Assembly: GCF_007997015.1 (NCBI RefSeq)
Contig: NZ_VOSM01000004.1
Span: 248,001-312,000 of the forward strand
Direction: 5' to 3'
Length of the DNA stretch: 64,000 nucleotides
Source of the DNA: Lujinxingia vulgaris
GTDB lineage: Bacteria; Myxococcota_A; Bradymonadia; Bradymonadales; Bradymonadaceae
The position numbers were made by a program, and so were the translations under genes. A model generated the notes under the pieces. The model saw only the letters and a list, made by a program, of their open reading frames with translations, searched no databases and was not told the origin of the DNA. Positions 34,529 through 43,008 of the stretch are shown here, piece by piece (position 1 is the first letter of the stretch; each line of letters starts with the position of its first letter).

Positions 34529-34598
34529 CTCGGTCACCCGAAATCCCTCGAAATCCTGACCTTCGGTCACCCGAAATCCTGACCCTCGGTCACCCGGT
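34529..34598. repeat. Core-repeat array, 23-bp period
   Basis: Three copies of a unit reading GGTCACCCGAAATCCTGACC lie downstream of the SulP gene; the first has a ten-base internal insertion. The TGACC(C/T)TCGGTCA core matches the arrays elsewhere in the window. Confidence 0.8.
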
Positions 34599-34770
34599 CG
34601 CAAGTATCCGCGCCGACTTCACGAACTCGGCTCCAGGATTTTAAAAATCATTGGACAAAATCAGAGGGGAAGTTCTGGCCGATGCTGAACCGGTGCACAG
34701 CATTACATCTGTTCACCGCCGGCGCGGCGCTTCGCGCTGGCCCTTATCTACCCTCAGCATCCGATTGCCC

Positions 34771-35625
34771 ATGCTTTCTTCGACCCGTTCTGCCTCTCTC
34801 TTTGTCGTGCTTGCCACAGGCGCCCTCCTCACCGCCTGCGCCACCGGATCCCCCGAAAATTCCGGGTCCCAGAGCCTGTCTGAAGACACAGCTCCCTCCC
34901 CGGCAAATGACGCCCTCCCCGAAGACACACCTTCGAGTGAGGGCAACGTCCTCTTCGTGCTCACCAACCACACCTCGCTTGGCGACACCGACACACAAAC
35001 GGGCTACTACCTGAGCGAAGTTACCCACCCCTGGTCGGTGCTCACCGAGGCCGGCTACACCGTCGACTTTGCCAGCCCGCAGGGAGGTCCGGTCACGCCC
35101 GACCCCAAAAGCCTGGATCTGGACGACCCGATCAACGCGCAGTTCTGGGAGAACGACGCGCTGCGCGAAAAGCTCGATACGACGATCTCCATCGAGCGCG
35201 TCGATCCAAAGCGCTACCAGGCGATCTTCTTTGCCGGCGGACACGGCACCATGTGGGACTTCGCCGATAACGCCGACATGCAGCGTGTCACCCGAGACGT
35301 CTGGGAGGCCGGAGGAGCCGTCGCCGCGGTCTGCCATGGCCCGGCCGCCCTGTTGAACGTGAAGCTCTCCGATGGCCAATGGCTGGTTGCCAGCCGAGAC
35401 GTCACCGGCTTCACCGATGCGGAGGAGCGCGCCGTGGAGCTTGATCAGGTCGTCCCCTTCATGCTGGAGAGCCAACTTCGCGAACGCGGCGCGAACTTCG
35501 ACGGCGCAGACAACTTTCAGGAAAACGTAGTTGTCGATGGGCGCCTGATCACAGGCCAGAATCCGGCCTCCGCCACCGGCGTCGGAGAAGCCATGGTGCG
35601 GGCCCTCGACGCGGCAAACGAGTGA
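34771..35625 (+). CDS. DJ-1/PfpI-superfamily lipoprotein (Hsp31-like)
   Basis: This 284-residue protein has a lipoprotein signal (VLATGALLTAC) and then a DJ-1/PfpI domain: YYLSEVTHPWSVLTEAGYTVDFASPQGG, the IFFAGGHGTMWDF loop and the nucleophile elbow AAVCHGPAALL with Cys188 followed by His. This matches the Hsp31/glyoxalase III-like class, normally cytoplasmic; a membrane-anchored periplasmic form is less usual. ATG 34771 chosen for the signal peptide; the ribosome binding site is weak. Confidence 0.88.
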   Translation: MLSSTRSASLFVVLATGALLTACATGSPENSGSQSLSEDTAPSPANDALPEDTPSSEGNVLFVLTNHTSLGDTDTQTGYYLSEVTHPWSVLTEAGYTVDFASPQGGPVTPDPKSLDLDDPINAQFWENDALREKLDTTISIERVDPKRYQAIFFAGGHGTMWDFADNADMQRVTRDVWEAGGAVAAVCHGPAALLNVKLSDGQWLVASRDVTGFTDAEERAVELDQVVPFMLESQLRERGANFDGADNFQENVVVDGRLITGQNPASATGVGEAMVRALDAANE

Positions 35626-35737
35626 TCGCGCAATGCCCGGCAACGGCCTTTACAGCCGTGTTACCACCGCGCTGAATTTCGGCCGCACCCCAGACGTCGA
35701 ACGCCGGTGTAACTGTCCTCTGCCCGCGGAGCCCATC

Positions 35738-36670
35738 GTGACCTGCTCGTCGTCCCTCCTGACATCGCCCGGCCTGCTGCAAAGCCGTTTTTCTCTCTTA
35801 ACCTGTGCGCTCCTGTTGAGCCTCTATGCCGCGGGTTGCGACCGCTCCGACTCCGAGCCGGAGCCGGTCGCCGAGAACGCCCAGGAACTCACTTCTCCCT
35901 ATCAGGCACCCGAAGGCGCGGAAGCCGCTGCGGCCGCGCCGCTTCCCTTTCCCTCCAACGACTGGAGCTGCGATCTGGCCAGCGCCGAGCGCGCCCAGGC
36001 CTGGATCGATGCCACGCGCCCTGCGGCAGATGCTCAACCGCCGGGAGGCATCGACCCACTCAATCCGACCCGTCAAACCCCGCGCATCCTCATCGGCATC
36101 AGCGACGCTTCGCTCAGCCTCCTGCGCCGCGACTTTAAAGGCGACCTCGACGCCGCAGCCCGGGCCCTTCAAGGCGCGATAGAAAAACAACCCGGCGCCG
36201 AGCCTTCCGCAATCGCTTTTCGCATCGACGGCCCTACCTCGGCCGAGCGCATGAACCAGGTCCTGACGGCGTTTCGCAATGAGCTCGGCGAATCGGTGCT
36301 CTTTGTGGTGCCCACCGCAGCCCCCGTCGATCGGGCCGCCCCCCCGAGCGATGACGCCATAAAACGGGCAGCTGCCCCCGGCTCCCTCGCCAACCCTCAA
36401 ACCTGTCCCGCGGTCGATCTGCTCGTGGAGCGCGTCGCCACCCTGCCCCCGGCCGAAAGCTCCGCGGCAGCCCGGAAGGAACTGGTCGACGCATGGATGA
36501 CATGCGAATGTGAGCCTGATCTCGAAGCGCTGCTCGTCAGAATGATCTGGCCCGCGTCCGGACGCCAGCCCGTCTCCGTGGGGCAAATCTCGACCGACGC
36601 TCTGCAGTCCATGACCGCCGACGATGCCCCCGCCTGGACCGAACTCGCCAGCAAGCTACACCAGTCCTAG
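35738..36670 (+). CDS. Hypothetical lipoprotein with paired Cys
   Basis: This 310-residue protein has a lipoprotein signal (LLTCALLLSLYAAGC), a low-complexity Glu/Ala/Pro linker and a globular domain with four Cys (SCDL, TCPAV, TCEC). Strand-helix patterning RILIGISDASLSLLRRDF and SAIAFRIDGPTSAERMNQVL suggests an alpha/beta fold, but I do not recognise the family. GTG 35738 has GGAG six bases upstream. It is followed after 27 bases by a membrane protein gene and could be co-transcribed. Confidence 0.7.
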   Translation: MTCSSSLLTSPGLLQSRFSLLTCALLLSLYAAGCDRSDSEPEPVAENAQELTSPYQAPEGAEAAAAAPLPFPSNDWSCDLASAERAQAWIDATRPAADAQPPGGIDPLNPTRQTPRILIGISDASLSLLRRDFKGDLDAAARALQGAIEKQPGAEPSAIAFRIDGPTSAERMNQVLTAFRNELGESVLFVVPTAAPVDRAAPPSDDAIKRAAAPGSLANPQTCPAVDLLVERVATLPPAESSAAARKELVDAWMTCECEPDLEALLVRMIWPASGRQPVSVGQISTDALQSMTADDAPAWTELASKLHQS

Positions 36671-36697
36671 CGCGCCCCTCCGATCAGGACGACCTTT

Positions 36698-37534
36698 ATG
36701 CTCGGCAATCCAAGCGCCCCCGATACTCGCTCATCTTCCCCGCCAGTGGTGCCAGAGCCTGCGACGCCTCCGGCCAACCTGGAACGTGGCGATGCGCTCA
36801 CCAGCCTGCCCTCCAACTGGTGGCAAGAGTGGAACGCCGGTATCACCCTTCAACAAAGGGCCAGTCGCGTCTTCAACCTCCCCTCGGCGATATTCTTGCT
36901 GGCGCGCTGGTGCGCGCTCACGATGCTCCTCGGCGTGGCTCTTTCCTGGTGGCTCTTCTCCCCCCTGACACTGCTCCCCGGGGTGTTAATCATCCTCTAC
37001 GCAGCCGTCATCGGCGCCGGTCTCGGCGCCACCTGGGGCGCGGTCCGCGTCGTCGACCTCGCCATGGACAACATCTGGCAACTGGTCGTAATGGTCATCG
37101 AAGGTCTGGAGTCGGCGATGGCCGAAGTTGATTCCCTGCGTCGGGGAAAGCTCTCAGCCAGTGCGCTCCAGACACTCTCTCACACGCTCTACCAGGGGCT
37201 GTTCTATCCGGTGGTACGTCGTGCCTCACAGCAGGCCGCGGGCATCTTCGCCCGACCTCTCACCTGGGCTCTCGACAAAACCATCGCGCGCCTGATCTCC
37301 CGCACGCTTCGCCCCACCGAGCCCGAAACGGATTCCCCCAATCGCACATCTGCCGCCACGTCGCCGGAACCCGGCGGCGCTGCACTCGAAACCCTCGGCG
37401 CTGCACACGCTCGCCTTCTTCGTCTGCGCAGCAAAACCAGGACCATCGCTCTGACACCGCTGGTCGCACTCGCCACCCTGAACTCTCTGCTGATGACAGC
37501 CCCGATCGTTGGGCTCTATCTGCTTTTGAACTAG
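36698..37534 (+). CDS. Membrane protein of unknown function
   Basis: This 278-residue protein has a Pro-rich N-terminus, two membrane helices at about residues 65-120 (IFLLARWCALTMLLGVALSWWLF; GVLIILYAAVIGAGLGATWG), a helical cytoplasmic part, and a final hydrophobic helix at the C-terminus. I do not recognise the family. It lies between a hypothetical lipoprotein and a methyltransferase on the same strand. Confidence 0.7.
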   Translation: MLGNPSAPDTRSSSPPVVPEPATPPANLERGDALTSLPSNWWQEWNAGITLQQRASRVFNLPSAIFLLARWCALTMLLGVALSWWLFSPLTLLPGVLIILYAAVIGAGLGATWGAVRVVDLAMDNIWQLVVMVIEGLESAMAEVDSLRRGKLSASALQTLSHTLYQGLFYPVVRRASQQAAGIFARPLTWALDKTIARLISRTLRPTEPETDSPNRTSAATSPEPGGAALETLGAAHARLLRLRSKTRTIALTPLVALATLNSLLMTAPIVGLYLLLN

Positions 37535-37644
37535 CGCGTCCCTTCCCCCGGACGCTAAGAGTACGCAAGCGCGGCCGTACGCCCCGGCCTCACTCCCCTC
37601 CCCGGCATCGTTCAACGCCCCATGCCTGACTCTGTGAGATTCGT

Positions 37645-38313
37645 ATGAAACCCTGGTTCACCCTGGAACGCACGACGCTTCCTGATGGCGGAGAGCTGCT
37701 CCTTCAGCAGCGTGATCAGGAGTACGTGCTTCGTGCTCACGGTGTGGAATTGATGACGTCACGCGCCCACGGCTCCGAGGATGCCCTGGGTAGCCGCGGT
37801 GTTGCTCCCATCGCCCATCGCCCCAACGTCCGCGTTCTCATCGGTGGGCTCGGTATGGGGTTTACGCTGAGGGCCGCCCTTGATGCTCTCCGCCCCGACG
37901 CCCGGGTCTTTATCAGCGAGCTCGTCCCCGAGGTCGTCGCCTGGAACCGAGGCGTCCTCGCACCGCTTGCCAACAGCCCCCTCGACGATTCACGTGTCAC
38001 GCTGCTGGAAGGTGACGTGACGACGCATATCGCCCGCACACAGGAGCGCTTCGATGCGATCCTGCTCGATGTCGACAACGGCCCTGAAGCCCTGACAGCC
38101 CGAGAAAATGATGGTCTCTACGGCGCTGTCGGCCTCGAGCGAGCCCTCCACGCGCTGACGTCCGGTGGCATCCTCGGCGTGTGGTCAGTCTCCGACGATC
38201 AAGCCTTCTCCCGACGTCTAAAAAAGGCGCGTTTTCAGGTCAAACGCCACACCTCCTACGCCGCTGGCGACCGCGGCCGTCGTCATCTCGTCTGGATCGC
38301 GACCCGCCCCTGA
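37645..38313 (+). CDS. Spermidine synthase-like SAM-dependent methyltransferase
   Basis: This 222-residue protein has a Rossmann-type fold of the spermidine synthase group: VLIGGLGMGFTLRAAL (motif I), VFISELVPEVVAWNRG, VTLLEGDV and DAILLDVDNGPEAL. Short proteins of this type are annotated as spermidine synthase-like or methyltransferases; the acidic substrate site of true spermidine synthases is not evident. Substrate unknown. Confidence 0.8.
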   Translation: MKPWFTLERTTLPDGGELLLQQRDQEYVLRAHGVELMTSRAHGSEDALGSRGVAPIAHRPNVRVLIGGLGMGFTLRAALDALRPDARVFISELVPEVVAWNRGVLAPLANSPLDDSRVTLLEGDVTTHIARTQERFDAILLDVDNGPEALTARENDGLYGAVGLERALHALTSGGILGVWSVSDDQAFSRRLKKARFQVKRHTSYAAGDRGRRHLVWIATRP

Positions 38314-38379
38314 CACTCCTCGTCGCTGCCTTCCAAAGATCGCGTCGCAAACCCGCACCTTCCCCGTCAACGACGCGTC

Positions 38380-38514
38380 CCGGAGTCAGGCCAAAGACCG
38401 GGAGTCAGGCGGAGGACCGGGGGTCAGGTGGAGGACCGGGGGTCAGGTGGAGGACCGGGAGTCAGTCGGGTAACCGGGAGCCGGGCGGGTAACCGAGAGT
38501 CAGGCGGATGATCG
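38380..38514. repeat. Core-repeat array, 19-20-bp period
   Basis: About seven tandem units of the form GACCGGGRGTCAGGYGGAG lie between the convergent ends of the methyltransferase and yigZ. The linker GGCGGA matches, in inverse orientation, that of the array at 39302-39352. Confidence 0.9.
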
Positions 38515-38588
38515 CTTCCGGCCCCCCGTAAACGAGGCATTTTTAGCGCATACCGACAAACCTCGTACCATCCCCCTCCTTCGCCAAC

Positions 38589-39251
38589 TCAGTCGGGCTC
38601 GTTGCCTGCTGCTGGCATATCGAACACATCATCGGAGCCTCGCTGCAACAGGGCCGCGAGGCGGTCTTCTACCATCTCCAGCTCGACGCAACGGATAGCC
38701 AGTCTCATTCGCACCTCCGCACCGTATTGCATCGCAATGACGCGCACTCCCTGTTGGCCGTCGAACAGATGCTCAACCTGCGCCTGCACCGAGTAGGGAA
38801 TCACCAGGTCGGCCTCCACCTCCGGAAAGCGCTCCACCGCCACCGCAGCGTCCAGCGCCATCCTGGCGGCTTCTCGGTACGCACGGGCGAGCCCGCCGAC
38901 CCCGAGCTTTATCCCTCCAAAATAGCGCACCACGACGACTAACGTATCGCATAACTCGCGCCCCTGCAGAACCTGAAGCATCGGAAACCCGGCACTTCGA
39001 CTCGGCTCTCCATCATCTGCACCGCGCTCAATCTGCTCGATACCCCGCCCGATCCTCATCGCATAACAGACGTGGCGCGCGTCGTGAAACTGACGGCGCA
39101 GCGCATCGACACGCACAAGTGCCTCATCTTCCGCGCTAACCGGACCCGCAAACCCGATAAATCTGCTGCGCTCAACGATCAGCTCCGACTCCCCGGCGCG
39201 CTCAAGCGTCCAGTAAGGCTGCGCATCATTCTCGACCTCACCACCTGCCAT
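38589..39251 (-). CDS. yigZ: YigZ/IMPACT-family protein
   Basis: This 220-residue protein has the UPF0029/IMPACT N-terminal domain (SRFIGFAGPVSAEDEAL; DDGEPSRSAGFPMLQVL; VVVVRYFGGIKLGVGGLARAYREAA) and the short DUF1949 C-terminal domain. The molecular role in bacteria is unclear; the eukaryotic homologue regulates Gcn2. ATG 39251 has GGAGG at six bases. It is flanked on both sides by core-repeat arrays in inverse orientation. Confidence 0.92.
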   Translation of the reverse strand: MAGGEVENDAQPYWTLERAGESELIVERSRFIGFAGPVSAEDEALVRVDALRRQFHDARHVCYAMRIGRGIEQIERGADDGEPSRSAGFPMLQVLQGRELCDTLVVVVRYFGGIKLGVGGLARAYREAARMALDAAVAVERFPEVEADLVIPYSVQAQVEHLFDGQQGVRVIAMQYGAEVRMRLAIRCVELEMVEDRLAALLQRGSDDVFDMPAAGNEPD

Positions 39252-39301
39252 AATCCACCTCCCTATCCGCTTCTGCTCGGTAACCCCCTCGATCGCTCCC
39301 C

Positions 39302-39352
39302 CCTGACTCCCGGTCATCCGCCTGACTCCCGGTTATCCGCCTGACTCCCGCA
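39302..39352. repeat. Core-repeat array, 19-bp period
   Basis: Three copies of CCTGACTCCCGGTCATCCG (the last decayed) lie between the divergent yigZ and RAYT genes. The unit is the reverse complement of that in the array at 38380-38514. Confidence 0.9.
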
Positions 39353-39377
39353 CGACTCGAACGTAGCACCTGCTCAC

Positions 39378-39393
39378 GTTTCACACTTGAAAC
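39378..39393. promoter_or_regulatory. Palindrome GTTTCA-CACT-TGAAAC
   Basis: A perfect 6-bp inverted repeat with a four-base spacer, in the divergent yigZ/RAYT region; related palindromes occur at 30703-30722 and 59769-59785. Function unknown. Confidence 0.4.
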
Positions 39394-39541
39394 ATCACTT
39401 TGCCAGCGAAGCCCTCATTCAAAACATTCTAAAAACACTCCATACCACCAAAAAAATTGAGACATTTACGCAAGATCCTCCCGGAGACGCCGATAACAGA
39501 CACACGAGCTGTTTTCGCCCAACCTCTCTCGGAGATCTGCC

Positions 39542-40513
39542 ATGACCGCGCCTCGCCAACACCTCCCCGACCAGCTGGTGTTTATCACTCGACGCACCTC
39601 GGAGCGACGCTTTTTCCTGCTTCCAGACGCCGAGGTTGCCGAGCTCACGAGCTACGCACTTGCGCGAGCGGCAAACCGTCACGGCCAGACCATTCACGGG
39701 GTGACGGTCATGTCCAACCACATCCATCTGGTCATCACGGACAACACGGGTGAACGCAGCAATATGGCTCGCGACAGCTTCGCGAGCATTGCCCGGGCTC
39801 GAAACAAAGCTCTTCAGCGCAAGGGACACTTCTGGGAGGCCGGAACTTACTGCGACTGCGTGCTGCTCGACCAGGACGCCAGCGATCGCAAGCTGATCTA
39901 CACCCTCCTTAACCCGGTGCGGGCAGGACTCGTCGACCACCTGGAGGAATGGCCCGGATTCATGATCCAGCCGAAAGACTGGGGGACCACCATGCGGATT
40001 CCGCGTCCTGCCAGATTTATCGGCGACGACGCCCCCGAGTTCATCGAGTTGAAGCCTGAGCCGCCCCCCGGCTACGAAGAGTGGCCTCTCGCTAAAACGA
40101 TTAACCACTTCGAAGCCCTCATTGAAGAAGCTCGTCTGGAGATCCTCGCAGAACGCGAAGCCCAGAACACCACCCTTGAATTCGCCACAAAAGATCGTCT
40201 GGAGATCGATCCCTACTCGTCACCAAACACGCCAACCCCGGCACGGAGCTTCATCCCGAGATTTGCCACCCTGGATGGGGAGTTGATGAGCCGCGCCGAG
40301 GCCGCCCGTCGCGATTTTCTGGAAGCCTACATCTTTCAACGAAACCGTTGGAAAGATGGCGAGCGAGACTGCGTCTTCCCCTGCGGGACGATCGCTCTTC
40401 GTCGCAACAGCGGCGTCACGTGCGCGCCTGCTCCTCCAGACAATCCCCTGACCCAGGTCGCTCGGATCGCGCGCATCAAGAGGTACGCCCGAACCTGCCT
40501 CCTGAACTCCTGA
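39542..40513 (+). CDS. REP-associated tyrosine transposase (RAYT, IS200-like Y1 family)
   Basis: This 323-residue protein carries the HUH motif His60-Ile-His62 in VMSNHIHLVI and the catalytic Tyr120 in YTLLNPVRAGLV, the typical RAYT signature. The remaining 180 residues form a C-terminal extension longer than in most RAYTs. RAYTs are single-copy domesticated relatives of IS200 transposases thought to mobilise REP sequences. Palindromic core-repeat arrays lie on both sides (39302-39352 and 40795-40911). The ATG at 39542 follows GGAG. All catalytic residues are present, so it may be active. Confidence 0.92.
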   Translation: MTAPRQHLPDQLVFITRRTSERRFFLLPDAEVAELTSYALARAANRHGQTIHGVTVMSNHIHLVITDNTGERSNMARDSFASIARARNKALQRKGHFWEAGTYCDCVLLDQDASDRKLIYTLLNPVRAGLVDHLEEWPGFMIQPKDWGTTMRIPRPARFIGDDAPEFIELKPEPPPGYEEWPLAKTINHFEALIEEARLEILAEREAQNTTLEFATKDRLEIDPYSSPNTPTPARSFIPRFATLDGELMSRAEAARRDFLEAYIFQRNRWKDGERDCVFPCGTIALRRNSGVTCAPAPPDNPLTQVARIARIKRYARTCLLNS

Positions 40514-40794
40514 TCGTCAGCGACAGGTTCGGGGCTCGGCCTCGCGCTGTCTCATTCGACATATCCGGTGGTCGACGTCTACAGCGACCGCCCATAAGCG
40601 GGAATCGAGCCTTACACCTGGTTCCCTTGCCCCCTCCCCCTGAACGCGCAGGTTTCAGGCCGGAGAGGAAAAGGCCCTCGTGCGCCTATTGCACCGCCCT
40701 CCGGCTACAAAATCTCTCCCTTGCTGCTACTTCTTCTCTAAACTCGGCTCCCATCGGGCTGTCTCACGTGCTCACCGCCCCGGTCGCCCCTCCC

Positions 40795-40911
40795 TGACCC
40801 ACGGTCACACCTCCCTGCCCCCCGGTCGCCCCTCCCTGACCCCCGGTCGCCCCTCCCTGACCCCCGGTCGCCCCTCCCTGACCCCCGGTCGCCCCTCCCT
40901 GACCCCCGGTC
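40795..40911. repeat. Core-repeat array, exact 21-bp period
   Basis: Six copies of the core start at 40795, 40816, 40837, 40858, 40879 and 40900, exactly 21 bases apart, with linker GCCCCTCCC. The last four units are nearly identical. It lies downstream of the RAYT gene. Confidence 0.95.
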
Positions 40912-41107
40912 GCCTTCCCAACATCTCACCGGATACCACCTTCCAACTATCTCCCCTACCCACCGCCCAGCCCTGAAACACCCCTGAACCATCCATGAAA
41001 CATCCTTCCCCTCTTCCCCTCCCCTCAATCCCCCCCGTCCATCGCCCTTCGACACCCCCCCCCGCAAACCACTGAAATCACTAACCTTTCCCACCCCACC
41101 CCCACCC

Positions 41108-41123
41108 TGGCACGAACACTGCA
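41108..41123 (+). promoter_or_regulatory. Sigma-54 (-24/-12) promoter
   Basis: TGGCACGAACACTGCA has GG (41109-41110) and GC (41121-41122) exactly 12 bases apart and a full TGGCACG -24 box; the -12 box is CTGCA rather than TTGCA. It lies 80 bases before the transporter ATG at 41203. Confidence 0.65.
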
Positions 41124-41202
41124 AACACTCCCACTGAGCGCAGCGCCCCCCTCGGCCCAACGCGCAATACCAATAGCCATGATTTAGCCAGGAGCCACAC
41201 CT

Positions 41203-43008
41203 ATGGAAGCTCTCACACCGGACATGATCACAGTCCTCGTGATCCTCGCCAGCGCCATCTACCTCTTCGTCTCCGAGATTGTACGCATCGATGTCGCCGC
41301 CATCATCATTATGGTCGCTGTCGGTCTCACGGGCCTCGTCGATGCAGGCCAACTCTTCAACGGCTTCGCCTCCAACGCCGTTATCTCCATTATCGCGGTG
41401 ATGATCCTGGGCGCTGCCCTCGACCGCGTCGGCATCATGCGACGCGTCGCCGCCTTCCTCCTGCGCATCGGTGGGCGCACCGAAGGCCGCATCATCTCGC
41501 TGATCTCCGGGAGCGTGGCCGGCATCAGCGCCTTTATGCAGAACATCGGCGCCGCCGCCCTCTTTCTCCCGGTCAGTGAGCGCCTGGCCGAGCGTACCGG
41601 CATCTCCATCTCCCGCATCCTCATGCCCATGGGCTTTGCCGCCATCCTCGGCGGCACCATCACCCTGGTCGCCTCCGGCCCGCTGATCCTCCTCAATGAC
41701 CTGCTCGCTGCCAGCGCTCAGAACCTCGGCGTTGAGATCGAACCCCTGGGACTCTTCACCCCCACCCCCATCGGTATCGCTCTGACCGTCGCGGGCATCG
41801 CCATGTTCGCGCTGGCCGGCAAGTGGCTCCTCCCCTCGGTTCAACCCTCGGGCAGCACAGACGCCCCCGACCTCGCCGCAACCTACGGCATCGACCAGAC
41901 CATTCACGCCTTCACCGTCCCCGGGCACAGCCCCCTTGCCGGCCAGAATGTCCAGACCATTGAAGCGCAGCGCAAGGGCATCGTCCTTCTCGCCATCGAC
42001 CGCGAAAACGACCTGACCCGTGCGCCCACCGCCGAGCACTGCATCACCGCCGGCGACATCCTGGCCGTTGTCGGCCCGACCGACCACGTCGAGCACTTCG
42101 CCCGCACCGAACAACTCGAACCCACCTCCAACGCCCCCTTCGCCGCCCTGCACGACGATCAGCACGCCGGCCTGGCCGAAGTTCTGGTGCGACCGGGAAG
42201 CGACATCGTCGGAAAGCGCGTCATCGAGCTTAAACTTCGCGCCGCCTTCGGCGTTACGCTGCTCGGAGTCCACCGCCGCGGCACCCTCTTAACCGATGAC
42301 CTGCGCCAGATCGTGCTCGAGGCTGGCGACGTCCTCGTCCTCTTCTCCCCCTGGGAGCGTCTGCAAACCCTCGCCCGCGAAGCCGCCTTCGTCGTCCTGA
42401 CCGACTACCCCGCCGAGCCCCCCCGGACCAACAAGACCCCCTGGGCGCTCCTCGCCTTCGGTGTGGCCCTCTCTCTGGTCATCTTCTCGTCGATGCAACT
42501 CTCCCTGGCCCTGATGGTCGGCGCCGTCATCGCGCTTATCTCCGGCGTCCTCACTGCCGACGAGGCCTACCGCGCTGTCTCCTGGAAGACCGTCTTCCTG
42601 CTTGCCGCCCTCATCCCCCTGGGCCAGGCCGTTGAAGATACCGGCACCGCCGCCTGGATCGCCGAGCGCGTCATCGGCCTGACCTCCTCCTTCCCCACCT
42701 GGGGCGTTCAGCTCACCATCGCCCTTTTGACCACCGCCTTCACCCTGACGATCTCCAACGTCGGCGCCACCGTCCTGCTCGTACCGCTGGCGGCCAACGT
42801 CGCCGTCGGTGTCGGCGCAAGCCCGGCCCAGTTTGGCCTCATCGTCGCGCTTGCCGCCTCCAACGCCTTCCTCCTTCCCACCCACCAGGTCAACGCCCTG
42901 CTGATGGGCCCCGGCGGCTACAGCGTGCGTGACTTCCTCAAAGCCGGCACCGCCATGACCATCCTCTTCACCGCCGTACTCATCATCTCGGTCAACATCT
43001 TCGCCTGA
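41203..43008 (+). CDS. SLC13-type permease with two TrkA-C domains
   Basis: This 601-residue protein belongs to the DASS/ArsB-like transporters: about five membrane helices, then two RCK_C (TrkA-C) cytoplasmic domains at about residues 228-310 and 322-405 (GLAEVLVRPGSDIVGKRVIELKLRAAFGVTLLGVHR), then the second membrane half. Both hairpin motifs are visible: SAFMQNIGAAALFLPV and TISNVGATVLLVPLA. Such proteins carry dicarboxylates, sulfate or other anions with Na+. AGGAG precedes the ATG, and a sigma-54 promoter lies upstream. Confidence 0.92.
   Translation: MEALTPDMITVLVILASAIYLFVSEIVRIDVAAIIIMVAVGLTGLVDAGQLFNGFASNAVISIIAVMILGAALDRVGIMRRVAAFLLRIGGRTEGRIISLISGSVAGISAFMQNIGAAALFLPVSERLAERTGISISRILMPMGFAAILGGTITLVASGPLILLNDLLAASAQNLGVEIEPLGLFTPTPIGIALTVAGIAMFALAGKWLLPSVQPSGSTDAPDLAATYGIDQTIHAFTVPGHSPLAGQNVQTIEAQRKGIVLLAIDRENDLTRAPTAEHCITAGDILAVVGPTDHVEHFARTEQLEPTSNAPFAALHDDQHAGLAEVLVRPGSDIVGKRVIELKLRAAFGVTLLGVHRRGTLLTDDLRQIVLEAGDVLVLFSPWERLQTLAREAAFVVLTDYPAEPPRTNKTPWALLAFGVALSLVIFSSMQLSLALMVGAVIALISGVLTADEAYRAVSWKTVFLLAALIPLGQAVEDTGTAAWIAERVIGLTSSFPTWGVQLTIALLTTAFTLTISNVGATVLLVPLAANVAVGVGASPAQFGLIVALAASNAFLLPTHQVNALLMGPGGYSVRDFLKAGTAMTILFTAVLIISVNIFA

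Larger units (their letters stand above)
40514..41202. other. Intergenic region with repeat array and sigma-54 promoter
   Basis: This 689-base gap holds the 21-bp repeat array (40795-40911), pyrimidine-rich sequence around 41020-41100 and a sigma-54 promoter (41108-41123). No gene is supported. Confidence 0.7.

Noticed and set aside
40447-40463. Core-like TGACC-CA-GGTCG inside the RAYT coding sequence
   Set aside because: The central spacer is two bases rather than three and the sequence is coding; treated as coincidence.
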